NCBI GenBank assembly: GCA_963680875.1 | Contig: OY804582.1 | Span: 52,098,646-52,162,645, forward strand | Direction: 5' to 3' | From: Bathymodiolus brooksi | Taxonomy: Eukaryota > Mollusca > Bivalvia > Mytilida > Modiolidae | Length of the DNA: 64,000 nt | Shown: in pieces, positions 39,902 to 55,800 of the stretch | How positions within the stretch are numbered: the stretch's first letter is position 1 | Layout: each line of letters opens with the position of its first letter | The notes under the pieces: generated by a model | What the model was told of the DNA's origin: nothing | What the model saw: the letters and a program-made list of their open reading frames with translations, nothing else | Databases searched by the model: none | Translations under genes and position numbers: made by a program

Positions 39902-42900
39902 TCCAATCAAGGGGCGTATATACAGTCTTACTGTATATATTTATAAAGCAGAGACATGTACAAACATTTTGAGGTATGATACATGTATGTCAAGCTATCC
40001 TGAAGACCGGAAGTGGACGAAAATTGAGCCATAATGGTTGTACAGCCGGCAATTTTGACCTACCCGACCATGGTTTTTTACTTCTGACTTGCTCCACAGG
40101 TCCCATGGAATGATCTACGGGGAATAGTTATCAAGCAGAGGCATTGACAAACGTCTTGAGGTATTATACATGTAGATCAAGCCATCCTGAGGACCGAAAG
40201 TTGCCTATTACGGAGCTAAAATGGGATGCCAGGACCCTGACGGATATTTCGGGTAGTACCGCATATTGGTTTTTCGCATTTTTCTGGCTAACGGAGGGCT
40301 CCAGAAATAAAAACTAGACATATGTATTAAGCAGATACACCTGCGCACATATTTATTAAGGTATTTGGTTATTCGGGCCGCCATGGGGACCGGAAGGGGG
40401 TGAAAACATAGGTAAATCGTCTTATTTTAACCTACCGCCGGACATTGGTTTTACATTATTTACTCCAATCAAGGGGCGTATAGACAGTCTTACTGTATAT
40501 ATTTATAAAGCAGAGACATGTACAAACATTTTGAGGTATGATACATGTATGTCAAGCTATCCTGGAGACCGGAAGTGGACGAAAATTGAGCCATAATGGT
40601 TGTACAGCCGGCAATTTTGACCTACCCGACCATGGTTTTTTACTTCTGACTTGCTCCACAGGTCCTATGGAATGATCTACGGGGAATAGTTATCAAGCAG
40701 AGGCATTGACAAACGTTTTGAGGTATTATACATGTAGATCAAGCCATCCTGAGGACCGAAAGTTGCCTATTACGGAGCTAAAATGGGATGCCAGGACCCT
40801 GACGGATATTTCGGGTAGTACCGCATATTGGTTTTTCGCATTTTTCTGGCTAACGGAGGGCTCCAGAAATAAAAACTAGACATATGTATTAAGCAGATAC
40901 ACCTGCGCACATATTTATTAAGGTATTTGGTTATTCGGGCCGCCATGGGGACCGGAAGGGGGTGAAAACATAGGTAAATCGTCTTATTTTAACCTACCGC
41001 CGGACATTGGTTTTACATTATTTACTCCAATCAAGGGGCGTATAGACAGTCTTACTGTATATATTTATAAAGCAGAGACATGTACAAACATTTTGAGGTA
41101 TGATACATGTATGTCAAGCTATCCTGGAGACCGGAAGTGGACGAAAATTGAGCCATAATGGTTGTACAGCCGGCAATTTTGACCTACCCGACCATGGTTT
41201 TTTACTTCTGACTTGCTCCACAGGTCCTATTGAATGATCTACGGGGAATAGTTATCAAGCAGAGGCATTGACAAACGTTTTGAGGTATTATACATGTAGA
41301 TCAAGCCATCCTGAGGACCGAAAGTTGCCTATTACGGAGCTAAAATGGGATGCCAGGACCCTGACGGATATTTCGGGTAGTACCGCATATTGGTTTTTCG
41401 CATTTTTCTGGCTAACGGAGGGCTCCAGAAATAAAAACTAGACATATGTATTAAGCAGATACACCTGCGCACATATTTATTAAGGTATTTGGTTATTCGG
41501 GCCGCCATGGGGACCGGAAGGGGGTGAAAACATAGGTAAATCGTCTTATTTTAACCTACCGCCGGACATTGGTTTTACATTATTTACTCCAATCAAGGGG
41601 CGTATAGACAGTCTTACTGTATATATTTATAAAGCAGAGACATGTACAAACATTTTGAGGTATAATACATGTATGTCAAGCTATCCTGGAGACCGGAAGT
41701 GGACGAAAATTGAGCCATAATGGTTGTACAGCCGGCAATTTTGACCTACCCGACCATGGTTTTTTACTTCTGACTTGCTCCACAGGTCCTATGGAATGAT
41801 CTACGGGGAATAGTTATCAAGCAGAGGCATTGACAAACGTTTTGAGGTATTATACATGTAGATCAAGCCATCCTGAGGACCGAAAGTTGCCTATTACGGA
41901 GCTAAAATGGGATGCCAGGACCCTGACGGATATTTCGGGTAGTACCGCATATTGGTTTTTCGCATTTTTCTGGCTAACGGAGGGCTCCAGAAATAAAAAC
42001 TAGACATATGTATTAAGCAGATACACCTGCGCACATATTTATTAAGGTATTTGGTTATTCGGGCCGCCATGGGGACCGGAAGGGGGTGAAAACATAGGTA
42101 AATCGTCTTATTTTAACCTACCGCCGGACATTGGTTTTACATTATTTACTCCAATCAAGGGGCGTATAGACAGTCTTACTGTATATATTTATAAAGCAGA
42201 GCCATGTACAAACATTTTGAGGTATAATACATGTATGTCAAGCTATCCTGGAGACCGGAAGTGGACGAAAATTGAGCCATAATGGTTGTACAGCCGGCAA
42301 TTTTGACCTACCCGACCATGGTTTTTTACTTCTGACTTGCTCCACAGGTCCTATGGAATGATCTACGGGGAATAGTTATCAAGCAGAGGCATTGACAAAC
42401 GTTTTGAGGTATTATACATGTAGATCAAGCCATCCTGAGGACCGAAAGTTGCCTATTACGGAGCTAAAATGGGATGCCAGGACCCTGACGGATATTTCGG
42501 GTAGTACCGCATATTGGTTTTTCGCATTTTTCTGGCTAACGGAGGGCTCCAGAAATAAAAACTAGACATATGTATTAAGCAGATACACCTGCGCACATAT
42601 TTATTAAGGTATTTGGTTATTCGGGCCGCCATGGGGACCGGAAGGGGGTGAAAACATAGGTAAATCGTCTTATTTTAACCTACCGCCGGACATTGGTTTT
42701 ACATTATTTACTCCAATCAAGGGGCGTATAGACAGTCTTACTGTATATATTTATAAAGCAGAGACATGTACAAACATTTTGAGGTATGATACATGTATGT
42801 CAAGCTATCCTGGAGACCGGAAGTGGACGAAAATTGAGCCATAATGGTTGTACAGCCGGCAATTTTGACCTACCCGACCATGGTTTTTTACTTCTGACTT

Positions 42901-45900
42901 GCTCCACAGGTCCCATGGAATGATCTACGGGGAATAGTTATCAAGCAGAGGCATTGACAAACGTTTTGAGGTATTATACATGTAGATCAAGCCATCCTGA
43001 GGACCGAAAGTTGCCTATTACGGAGCTAAAATGGGATGCCAGGACCCTGACGGATATTTCGGGTAGTACCGCATATTGGTTTTTCGCATTTTTCTGGCTA
43101 ACGGAGGGCTCCAGAAATAAAAACTAGACATATGTATTAAGCAGATACACCTGCGCACATATTTATTAAGGTATTTGGTTATTCGGGCCGCCATGGGGAC
43201 CGGAAGGGGGTGAAAACATAGGTAAATCGTCTTATTTTAACCTACCGCCGGACATTGGTTTTACATTATTTACTCCAATCAAGGGGCGTATAGACAGTCT
43301 TACTGTATATATTTATAAAGCAGAGACATGTACAAACATTTTGAGGTATGATACATGTATGTCAAGCTATCCTGGAGACCGGAAGTGGACGAAAATTGAG
43401 CCATAATGGTTGTACAGCCGGCAATTTTGACCTACCCGACCATGGTTTTTTACTTCTGACTTGCTCCACAGGTCCTATGGAATGATCTACGGGGAATAGT
43501 TATCAAGCAGAGGCATTGACAAACGTTTTGAGGTATTATACATGTAGATCAAGCCATCCTGAGGACCGAAAGTTGCCTATTACGGAGCTAAAATGGGATG
43601 CCAGGACCCTGACGGATATTTCGGGTAGTACCGCATATTGGTTTTTCGCATTTTTCTGGCTAACGGAGGGCTCCAGAAATAAAAACTAGACATATGTATT
43701 AAGCAGATACACCTGCGCACATATTTATTAAGGTATTTGGTTATTCGGGCCGCCATGGGGACCGGAAGGGGGTGAAAACATAGGTAAATCGTCTTATTTT
43801 AACCTACCGCCGGACATTGGTTTTACATTATTTACTCCAATCAAGGGGCGTATAGACAGTCTTACTGTATATATTTATAAAGCAGAGACATGTACAAACA
43901 TTTTGAGGTATGATACATGTATGTCAAGCTATCCTGGAGACCGGAAGTGGACGAAAATTGAGCCATAATGGTTGTACAGCCGGCAATTTTGACCTACCCG
44001 ACCATGGTTTTTTACTTCTGACTTGCTCCACAGGTCCTATTGAATGATCTACGGGGAATAGTTATCAAGCAGAGGCATTGACAAACGTTTTGAGGTATTA
44101 TACATGTAGATCAAGCCATCCTGAGGACCGAAAGTTGCCTATTACGGAGCTAAAATGGGATGCCAGGACCCTGACGGATATTTCGGGTAGTACCGCATAT
44201 TGGTTTTTCGCATTTTTCTGGCTAACGGAGGGCTCCAGAAATAAAAACTAGACATATGTATTAAGCAGATACACCTGCGCACATATTTATTAAGGTATTT
44301 GGTTATTCGGGCCGCCATGGGGACCGGAAGGGGGTGAAAACATAGGTAAATCGTCTTATTTTAACCTACCGCCGGACATTGGTTTTACATTATTTACTCC
44401 AATCAAGGGGCGTATAGACAGTCTTACTGTATATATTTATAAAGCAGAGACATGTACAAACATTTTGAGGTATAATACATGTATGTCAAGCTATCCTGGA
44501 GACCGGAAGTGGACGAAAATTGAGCCATAATGGTTGTACAGCCGGCAATTTTGACCTACCCGACCATGGTTTTTTACTTCTGACTTGCTCCACAGGTCCT
44601 ATGGAATGATCTACGGGGAATAGTTATCAAGCAGAGGCATTGACAAACGTTTTGAGGTATTATACATGTAGATCAAGCCATCCTGAGGACCGAAAGTTGC
44701 CTATTACGGAGCTAAAATGGGATGCCAGGACCCTGACGGATATTTCGGGTAGTACCGCATATTGGTTTTTCGCATTTTTCTGGCTAACGGAGGGCTCCAG
44801 AAATAAAAACTAGACATATGTATTAAGCAGATACACCTGCGCACATATTTATTAAGGTATTTGGTTATTCGGGCCGCCATGGGGACCGGAAGGGGGTGAA
44901 AACATAGGTAAATTGTCTTATTTTAACCTACCGCCGGACATTGGTTTTACATTATTTACTCCAATCAAGGGGCGTATAGACAGTCTTACTGTATATATTT
45001 ATAAAGCAGAGACATGTACAAACATTTTGAGGTATGATACATGTATGTCAAGCTATCCTGGAGACCGGAAGTGGACGAAAATTGAGCCATAATGGTTGTA
45101 CAGCCGGCAATTTTGACCTACCCGACCATGGTTTTTTACTTCTGACTTGCTCCACAGGTCCTATTGAATGATCTACGGGGAATAGTTATCAAGCAGAGGC
45201 ATTGACAAACGTTTTGAGGTATTATACATGTAGATCAAGCCATCCTGAGGACCGAAAGTTGCCTATTACGGAGCTAAAATGGGATGCCAGGACCCTGACG
45301 GATATTTCGGGTAGTACCGCATATTGGTTTTTCGCATTTTTCTGGCTAACGGAGGGCTCCAGAAATAAAAACTAGACATATGTATTAAGCAGATACACCT
45401 GCGCACATATTTATTAAGGTATTTGGTTATTCGGGCCGCCATGGGGACCGGAAGGGGGTGAAAACATAGGTAAATCGTCTTATTTTAACCTACCGCCGGA
45501 CATTGGTTTTACATTATTTACTCCAATCAAGGGGCGTATAGACAGTCTTACTGTATATATTTATAAAGCAGAGACATGTACAAACATTTTGAGGTATAAT
45601 ACATGTATGTCAAGCTATCCTGGAGACCGGAAGTGGACGAAAATTGAGCCATAATGGTTGTACAGCCGGCAATTTTGACCTACCCGACCATGGTTTTTTA
45701 CTTCTGACTTGCTCCACAGGTCCTATGGAATGATCTACGGGGAATAGTTATCAAGCAGAGGCATTGACAAACGTTTTGAGGTATTATACATGTAGATCAA
45801 GCCATCCTGAGGACCGAAAGTTGCCTATTACGGAGCTAAAATGGGATGCCAGGACCCTGACGGATATTTCGGGTAGTACCGCATATTGGTTTTTCGCATT

Positions 45901-46645
45901 TTTCTGGCTAACGGAGGGCTCCAGAAATAAAAACTAGACATATGTATTAAGCAGATACACCTGCGCACATATTTATTAAGGTATTTGGTTATTCGGGCCG
46001 CCATGGGGACCGGAAGGGGGTGAAAACATAGGTAAATCGTCTTATTTTAACCTACCGCCGGACATTGGTTTTACATTATTTACTCCAATCAAGGGGCGTA
46101 TAGACAGTCTTACTGTATATATTTATAAAGCAGAGACATGTACAAACATTTTGAGGTATGATACATGTATGTCAAGCTATCCTGGAGACCGGAAGTGGAC
46201 GAAAATTGAGCCATAATGGTTGTACAGCCGGCAATTTTGACCTACCCGACCATGGTTTTTTACTTCTGACTTGCTCCACAGGTCCTATTGAATGATCTAC
46301 GGGGAATAGTTATCAAGCAGAGGCATTGACAAACGTTTTGAGGTATTATACATGTAGATCAAGCCATCCTGAGGACCGAAAGTTGCCTATTACGGAGCTA
46401 AAATGGGATGCCAGGACCCTGACGGATATTTCGGGTAGTACCGCATATTGGTTTTTCGCATTTTTCTGGCTAACGGAGGGCTCCAGAAATAAAAACTAGA
46501 CATATGTATTAAGCAGATACACCTGCGCACATATTTATTAAGGTATTTGGTTATTCGGGCCGCCATGGGGACCGGAAGGGGGTGAAAACATAGGTAAATC
46601 GTCTTATTTTAACCTACCCTCGGACATTGGTTTTACATTATTTAC
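39902..46645. repeat. Twelve-monomer interval after one d (copies 72-83)
   Basis: Order: d (39902), a (40464), b (41026), c (41588), c (42150, private change to 'gagccatg'), a with C203 (42712), a (43274), b (43836), c (44398), b (44960), c (45522), b (46084, ends C536 T537). The b-c alternation gives a local two-monomer period of 1124 bp. Copy 77 has C203 but T254 and G20, so it carries a fragment of the d haplotype. Confidence 0.75.
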
Positions 46646-49600
46646 TCCAATCAAGGGGCGTATATACAGTCTTACTGTATATATTTATAAAGCAGAGACA
46701 TGTACAAACATTTTGAGGTATGATACATGTATGTCAAGCTATCCTGAAGACCGGAAGTGGACGAAAATTGAGCCATAATGGTTGTACAGCCGGCAATTTT
46801 GACCTACCCGACCATGGTTTTTTACTTCTGACTTGCTCCACAGGTCCCATGGAATGATCTACGGGGAATAGTTATCAAGCAGAGGCATTGACAAACGTCT
46901 TGAGGTATTATACATGTAGATCAAGCCATCCTGAGGACCGAAAGTTGCCTATTACGGAGCTAAAATGGGATGCCAGGACCCTGACGGATATTTCGGGTAG
47001 TACCGCATATTGGTTTTTCGCATTTTTCTGGCTAACGGAGGGCTCCAGAAATAAAAACTAGACATATGTATTAAGCAGATACACCTGCGCACATATTTAT
47101 TAAGGTATTTGGTTATTCGGGCCGCCATGGGGACCGGAAGGGGGTGAAAACATAGGTAAATCGTCTTATTTTAACCTACCGCCGGACATTGGTTTTACAT
47201 TATTTACTCCAATCAAGGGGCGTATAGACAGTCTTACTGTATATATTTATAAAGCAGAGACATGTACAAACATTTTGAGGTATGATACATGTATGTCAAG
47301 CTATCCTGGAGACCGGAAGTGGACGAAAATTGAGCCATAATGGTTGTACAGCCGGCAATTTTGACCTACCCGACCATGGTTTTTTACTTCTGACTTGCTC
47401 CACAGGTCCTATGGAATGATCTACGGGGAATAGTTATCAAGCAGAGGCATTGACAAACGTTTTGAGGTATTATACATGTAGATCAAGCCATCCTGAGGAC
47501 CGAAAGTTGCCTATTACGGAGCTAAAATGGGATGCCAGGACCCTGACGGATATTTCGGGTAGTACCGCATATTGGTTTTTCGCATTTTTCTGGCTAACGG
47601 AGGGCTCCAGAAATAAAAACTAGACATATGTATTAAGCAGATACACCTGCGCACATATTTATTAAGGTATTTGGTTATTCGGGCCGCCATGGGGACCGGA
47701 AGGGGGTGAAAACATAGGTAAATCGTCTTATTTTAACCTACCGCCGGACATTGGTTTTACATTATTTACTCCAATCAAGGGGCGTATAGACAGTCTTACT
47801 GTATATATTTATAAAGCAGAGACATGTACAAACATTTTGAGGTATGATACATGTATGTCAAGCTATCCTGGAGACCGGAAGTGGACGAAAATTGAGCCAT
47901 AATGGTTGTACAGCCGGCAATTTTGACCTACCCGACCATGGTTTTTTACTTCTGACTTGCTCCACAGGTCCTATTGAATGATCTACGGGGAATAGTTATC
48001 AAGCAGAGGCATTGACAAACGTTTTGAGGTATTATACATGTAGATCAAGCCATCCTGAGGACCGAAAGTTGCCTATTACGGAGCTAAAATGGGATGCCAG
48101 GACCCTGACGGATATTTCGGGTAGTACCGCATATTGGTTTTTCGCATTTTTCTGGCTAACGGAGGGCTCCAGAAATAAAAACTAGACATATGTATTAAGC
48201 AGATACACCTGCGCACATATTTATTAAGGTATTTGGTTATTCGGGCCGCCATGGGGACCGGAAGGGGGTGAAAACATAGGTAAATCGTCTTATTTTAACC
48301 TACCGCCGGACATTGGTTTTACATTATTTACTCCAATCAAGGGGCGTATAGACAGTCTTACTGTATATATTTATAAAGCAGAGACATGTACAAACATTTT
48401 GAGGTATAATACATGTATGTCAAGCTATCCTGGAGACCGGAAGTGGACGAAAATTGAGCCATAATGGTTGTACAGCCGGCAATTTTGACCTACCCGACCA
48501 TGGTTTTTTACTTCTGACTTGCTCCACAGGTCCTATGGAATGATCTACGGGGAATAGTTATCAAGCAGAGGCATTGACAAACGTTTTGAGGTATTATACA
48601 TGTAGATCAAGCCATCCTGAGGACCGAAAGTTGCCTATTACGGAGCTAAAATGGGATGCCAGGACCCTGACGGATATTTCGGGTAGTACCGCATATTGGT
48701 TTTTCGCATTTTTCTGGCTAACGGAGGGCTCCAGAAATAAAAACTAGACATATGTATTAAGCAGATACACCTGCGCACATATTTATTAAGGTATTTGGTT
48801 ATTCGGGCCGCCATGGGGACCGGAAGGGGGTGAAAACATAGGTAAATCGTCTTATTTTAACCTACCGCCGGACATTGGTTTTACATTATTTACTCCAATC
48901 AAGGGGCGTATAGACAGTCTTACTGTATATATTTATAAAGCAGAGACATGTACAAACATTTTGAGGTATGATACATGTATGTCAAGCTATCCTGGAGACC
49001 GGAAGTGGACGAAAATTGAGCCATAATGGTTGTACAGCCGGCAATTTTGACCTACCCGACCATGGTTTTTTACTTCTGACTTGCTCCACAGGTCCTATTG
49101 AATGATCTACGGGGAATAGTTATCAAGCAGAGGCATTGACAAACGTTTTGAGGTATTATACATGTAGATCAAGCCATCCTGAGGACCGAAAGTTGCCTAT
49201 TACGGAGCTAAAATGGGATGCCAGGACCCTGACGGATATTTCGGGTAGTACCGCATATTGGTTTTTCGCATTTTTCTGGCTAACGGAGGGCTCCAGAAAT
49301 AAAAACTAGACATATGTATTAAGCAGATACACCTGCGCACATATTTATTAAGGTATTTGGTTATTCGGGCCGCCATGGGGACCGGAAGGGGGTGAAAACA
49401 TAGGTAAATCGTCTTATTTTAACCTACCCTCGGACATTGGTTTTACATTATTTACTCCAATCAAGGGGCGTATATACAGTCTTACTGTATATATTTATAA
49501 AGCAGAGACATGTACAAACATTTTGAGGTATGATACATGTATGTCAAGCTATCCTGAAGACCGGAAGTGGACGAAAATTGAGCCATAATGGTTGTACAGC

Positions 49601-52600
49601 CGGCAATTTTGACCTACCCGACCATGGTTTTTTACTTCTGACTTGCTCCACAGGTCCCATGGAATGATCTACGGGGAATAGTTATCAAGCAGAGGCATTG
49701 ACAAACGTCTTGAGGTATTATACATGTAGATCAAGCCATCCTGAGGACCGAAAGTTGCCTATTACGGAGCTAAAATGGGATGCCAGGACCCTGACGGATA
49801 TTTCGGGTAGTACCGCATATTGGTTTTTCGCATTTTTCTGGCTAACGGAGGGCTCCAGAAATAAAAACTAGACATATGTATTAAGCAGATACACCTGCGC
49901 ACATATTTATTAAGGTATTTGGTTATTCGGGCCGCCATGGGGACCGGAAGGGGGTGAAAACATAGGTAAATCGTCTTATTTTAACCTACCGCCGGACATT
50001 GGTTTTACATTATTTACTCCAATCAAGGGGCGTATAGACAGTCTTACTGTATATATTTATAAAGCAGAGACATGTACAAACATTTTGAGGTATGATACAT
50101 GTATGTCAAGCTATCCTGGAGACCGGAAGTGGACGAAAATTGAGCCATAATGGTTGTACAGCCGGCAATTTTGACCTACCCGACCATGGTTTTTTACTTC
50201 TGACTTGCTCCACAGGTCCTATGGAATGATCTACGGGGAATAGTTATCAAGCAGAGGCATTGACAAACGTTTTGAGGTATTATACATGTAGATCAAGCCA
50301 TCCTGAGGACCGAAAGTTGCCTATTACGGAGCTAAAATGGGATGCCAGGACCCTGACGGATATTTCGGGTAGTACCGCATATTGGTTTTTCGCATTTTTC
50401 TGGCTAACGGAGGGCTCCAGAAATAAAAACTAGACATATGTATTAAGCAGATACACCTGCGCACATATTTATTAAGGTATTTGGTTATTCGGGCCGCCAT
50501 GGGGACCGGAAGGGGGTGAAAACATAGGTAAATCGTCTTATTTTAACCTACCGCCGGACATTGGTTTTACATTATTTACTCCAATCAAGGGGCGTATAGA
50601 CAGTCTTACTGTATATATTTATAAAGCAGAGACATGTACAAACATTTTGAGGTATGATACATGTATGTCAAGCTATCCTGGAGACCGGAAGTGGACGAAA
50701 ATTGAGCCATAATGGTTGTACAGCCGGCAATTTTGACCTACCCGACCATGGTTTTTTACTTCTGACTTGCTCCACAGGTCCTATTGAATGATCTACGGGG
50801 AATAGTTATCAAGCAGAGGCATTGACAAACGTTTTGAGGTATTATACATGTAGATCAAGCCATCCTGAGGACCGAAAGTTGCCTATTACGGAGCTAAAAT
50901 GGGATGCCAGGACCCTGACGGATATTTCGGGTAGTACCGCATATTGGTTTTTCGCATTTTTCTGGCTAACGGAGGGCTCCAGAAATAAAAACTAGACATA
51001 TGTATTAAGCAGATACACCTGCGCACATATTTATTAAGGTATTTGGTTATTCGGGCCGCCATGGGGACCGGAAGGGGGTGAAAACATAGGTAAATCGTCT
51101 TATTTTAACCTACCGCCGGACATTGGTTTTACATTATTTACTCCAATCAAGGGGCGTATAGACAGTCTTACTGTATATATTTATAAAGCAGAGACATGTA
51201 CAAACATTTTGAGGTATAATACATGTATGTCAAGCTATCCTGGAGACCGGAAGTGGACGAAAATTGAGCCATAATGGTTGTACAGCCGGCAATTTTGACC
51301 TACCCGACCATGGTTTTTTACTTCTGACTTGCTCCACAGGTCCTATGGAATGATCTACGGGGAATAGTTATCAAGCAGAGGCATTGACAAACGTTTTGAG
51401 GTATTATACATGTAGATCAAGCCATCCTGAGGACCGAAAGTTGCCTATTACGGAGCTAAAATGGGATGCCAGGACCCTGACGGATATTTCGGGTAGTACC
51501 GCATATTGGTTTTTCGCATTTTTCTGGCTAACGGAGGGCTCCAGAAATAAAAACTAGACATATGTATTAAGCAGATACACCTGCGCACATATTTATTAAG
51601 GTATTTGGTTATTCGGGCCGCCATGGGGACCGGAAGGGGGTGAAAACATAGGTAAATCGTCTTATTTTAACCTACCGCCGGACATTGGTTTTACATTATT
51701 TACTCCAATCAAGGGGCGTATAGACAGTCTTACTGTATATATTTATAAAGCAGAGACATGTACAAACATTTTGAGGTATGATACATGTATGTCAAGCTAT
51801 CCTGGAGACCGGAAGTGGACGAAAATTGAGCCATAATGGTTGTACAGCCGGCAATTTTGACCTACCCGACCATGGTTTTTTACTTCTGACTTGCTCCACA
51901 GGTCCTATTGAATGATCTACGGGGAATAGTTATCAAGCAGAGGCATTGACAAACGTTTTGAGGTATTATACATGTAGATCAAGCCATCCTGAGGACCGAA
52001 AGTTGCCTATTACGGAGCTAAAATGGGATGCCAGGACCCTGACGGATATTTCGGGTAGTACCGCATATTGGTTTTTCGCATTTTTCTGGCTAACGGAGGG
52101 CTCCAGAAATAAAAACTAGACATATGTATTAAGCAGATACACCTGCGCACATATTTATTAAGGTATTTGGTTATTCGGGCCGCCATGGGGACCGGAAGGG
52201 GGTGAAAACATAGGTAAATCGTCTTATTTTAACCTACCGCCGGACATTGGTTTTACATTATTTACTCCAATCAAGGGGCGTATAGACAGTCTTACTGTAT
52301 ATATTTATAAAGCAGAGACATGTACAAACATTTTGAGGTATAATACATGTATGTCAAGCTATCCTGGAGACCGGAAGTGGACGAAAATTGAGCCATAATG
52401 GTTGTACAGCCGGCAATTTTGACCTACCCGACCATGGTTTTTTACTTCTGACTTGCTCCACAGGTCCTATGGAATGATCTACGGGGAATAGTTATCAAGC
52501 AGAGGCATTGACAAACGTTTTGAGGTATTATACATGTAGATCAAGCCATCCTGAGGACCGAAAGTTGCCTATTACGGAGCTAAAATGGGATGCCAGGACC

Positions 52601-52826
52601 CTGACGGATATTTCGGGTAGTACCGCATATTGGTTTTTCGCATTTTTCTGGCTAACGGAGGGCTCCAGAAATAAAAACTAGACATATGTATTAAGCAGAT
52701 ACACCTGCGCACATATTTATTAAGGTATTTGGTTATTCGGGCCGCCATGGGGACCGGAAGGGGGTGAAAACATAGGTAAATCGTCTTATTTTAACCTACC
52801 CCGGACATTGGTTTTACATTATTTAC
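46646..52826. repeat. Five- and six-monomer units d a b c b (c) (copies 84-94)
   Basis: Order: d a b c b (from 46646; 2810 bp; the last copy ends C536 T537); d a b c b c (from 49456). The second unit is the first plus one c. Copy 94 (52266) has lost one base at 'cctaccccgg' near 52800, so it is 561 bp. The last typical d (T20, A102, C203, C254) is at 49456, and the last type b is copy 93 at 51704. Confidence 0.8.
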
Positions 52827-55800
52827 TCCAATCAAGGGGCGTATATACAGTCTTACTGTATATATTTATAAAGCAGAGACATGTACAAACATTTTGAGGT
52901 ATGATACATGTATGTCAAGCTATCCTGAAGACCGGAAGTGGACGAAAATTGAGCCATAATGGTTGTACAGCCGGCAATTTTGACCTACCCGACCATGGTT
53001 TTTTACTTCTGACTTGCTCCACAGGTCCTATGGAATGATCTACGGGGAATAGTTATCAAGCAGAGGCATTGACAAACGTTTTGAGGTATTATACATGTAG
53101 ATCAAGCCATCCTGAGGACCGAAAGTTGCCTATTACGGAGCTAAAATGGGATGCCAGGACCCTGACGGATATTTCGGGTAGTACCGCATATTGGTTTTTC
53201 GCATTTTTCTGGCTAACGGAGGGCTCCAGAAATAAAAACTAGACATATGTATTAAGCAGATACACCTGCGCACATATTTATTAAGGTATTTGGTTATTCG
53301 GGCCGCCATGGGGACCGGAAGGGGGTGAAAACATAGGTAAATCGTCTTATTTTAACCTACCGCCGGACATTGGTTTTACATTATTTACTCCAATCAAGGG
53401 GCGTATAGACAGTCTTACTGTATATATTTATAAAGCAGAGACATGTACAAACATTTTGAGGTATGATACATGTATGTCAAGCTATCCTGGAGACCGGAAG
53501 TGGACGAAAATTGAGCCATAATGGTTGTACAGCCGGCAATTTTGACCTACCCGACCATGGTTTTTTACTTCTGACTTGCTCCACAGGTCCTATGGAATGA
53601 TCTACGGGGAATAGTTATCAAGCAGAGGCATTGACAAACGTTTTGAGGTATTATACATGTAGATCAAGCCATCCTGAGGACCGAAAGTTGCCTATTACGG
53701 AGCTAAAATGGGATGCCAGGACCCTGACGGATATTTCGGGTAGTACCGCATATTGGTTTTTCGCATTTTTCTGGCTAACGGAGGGCTCCAGAAATAAAAA
53801 CTAGACATATGTATTAAGCAGATACACCTGCGCACATATTTATTAAGGTATTTGGTTATTCGGGCCGCCATGGGGACCGGAAGGGGGTGAAAACATAGGT
53901 AAATCGTCTTATTTTAACCTACCGCCGGACATTGGTTTTACATTATTTACTCCAATCAAGGGGCGTATAGACAGTCTTACTGTATATATTTATAAAGCAG
54001 AGACATGTACAAACATTTTGAGGTATAATACATGTATGTCAAGCTATCCTGGAGACAGGAAGTGGACGAAAATTGAGCCATAATGGTTGTACAGCAGGCA
54101 ATTTTGACCTACCCGACCATGGTTTTTTACTTCTGACTTGCTCCACAGGTCCTATGGAATGATCTACGGGGAATAGTTATCAAGCAGAGGCATTGACAAA
54201 CGTTTTGAGGTATTATACATGTAGATCAAGCCATCCTGAGGACCGAAAGTTGCCTATTACGGAGCTAAAATGGGATGCCAGGACCCTGACGGATATTTCG
54301 GGTAGTACCGCATATTGGTTTTTCGCATTTTTCTGGCTAACGGAGGGCTCCAGAAATAAAAACTAGACATATGTATTAAGCAGATACACCTGCGCAAATA
54401 TTTATTAAGGTATTTGGTTATTCGGGCCGCCATGGGGACCGGAAGGGGGTGAAAACATAGGTAAATCGTCTTATTTTAACCTACCGCCGGACATTGGTTT
54501 TACATTATTTACTCCAATCAAGGGGCGTATAGACAGTCTTACTGTATATATTTATAAAGCAGAGACATGTACAAACATTTTGAGGTATGATACATGTATG
54601 TCAAGCTATCCTGGAGACCGGAAGTGGACGAAAATTGAGCCATAATGGTTGTACAGCCGGCAATTTTGACCTACCCGACCATGGTTTTTTACTTCTGACT
54701 TGCTCCACAGGTCCTATGGAATGATCTACGGGGAATAGTTATCAAGCAGAGGCATTGACAAACGTTTTGAGGTATTATACATGTAGATCAAGCCATCCTG
54801 AGGACCGAAAGTTGCCTATTACGGAGCTAAAATGGGATGCCAGGACCCTGACGGATATTTCGGGTAGTACCGCATATTGGTTTTTCGCATTTTTCTGGCT
54901 AACGGAGGGCTCCAGAAATAAAAACTAGACATATGTATTAAGCAGATACACCTGCGCACATATTTATTAAGGTATTTGGTTATTCGGGCCGCCATGGGGA
55001 CCGGAAGGGGGTGAACACATAGGTAAATCGTCTTATTTTAACCTACCGCCGGACATTGGTTTTACATTATTTACTCCAATCAAGGGGCGTATAGACAGTC
55101 TTACTGTATATATTTATAAAGCAGAGACATGTACAAACATTTTGAGGTATGATACATGTATGTCAAGCTATCCTGGAGACCGGAAGTGGACGAAAATTGA
55201 GCCATAATGGTTGTACAGCCGGCAATTTTGACCTACCCGACCATGGTTTTTTACTTCTGACTTGCTCCACAGGTCCTATGGAATGATCTACGGGGAATAG
55301 TTATCAAGCAGAGGCATTGACAAACGTTTTGAGGTATTATACATGTAGATCAAGCCATCCTGAGGACCGAAAGTTGCCTATTACGGAGCTAAAATGGGAT
55401 GCCAGGACCCTGACGGATATTTCGGGTAGTACCGCATATTGGTTTTTCGCATTTTTCTGGCTAACGGAGGGCTCCAGAAATAAAAACTAGACATATGTAT
55501 TAAGCAGATACACCTGCGCACATATTTATTAAGGTATTTGGTTATTCGGGCCGCCATGGGGACCGGAAGGGGGTGAAAACATAGGTAAATCGTCTTATTT
55601 TAACCTACCGCCGGACATTGGTTTTACATTATTTACTCCAATCAAGGGGCGTATAGACAGTCTTACTGTATATATTTATAAAGCAGAGACATGTACAAAC
55701 ATTTTGAGGTATAATACATGTATGTCAAGCTATCCTGGAGACCGGAAGTGGACGAAAATTGAGCCATAATGGTTGTACAGCCGGCAATTTTGACCTACCC

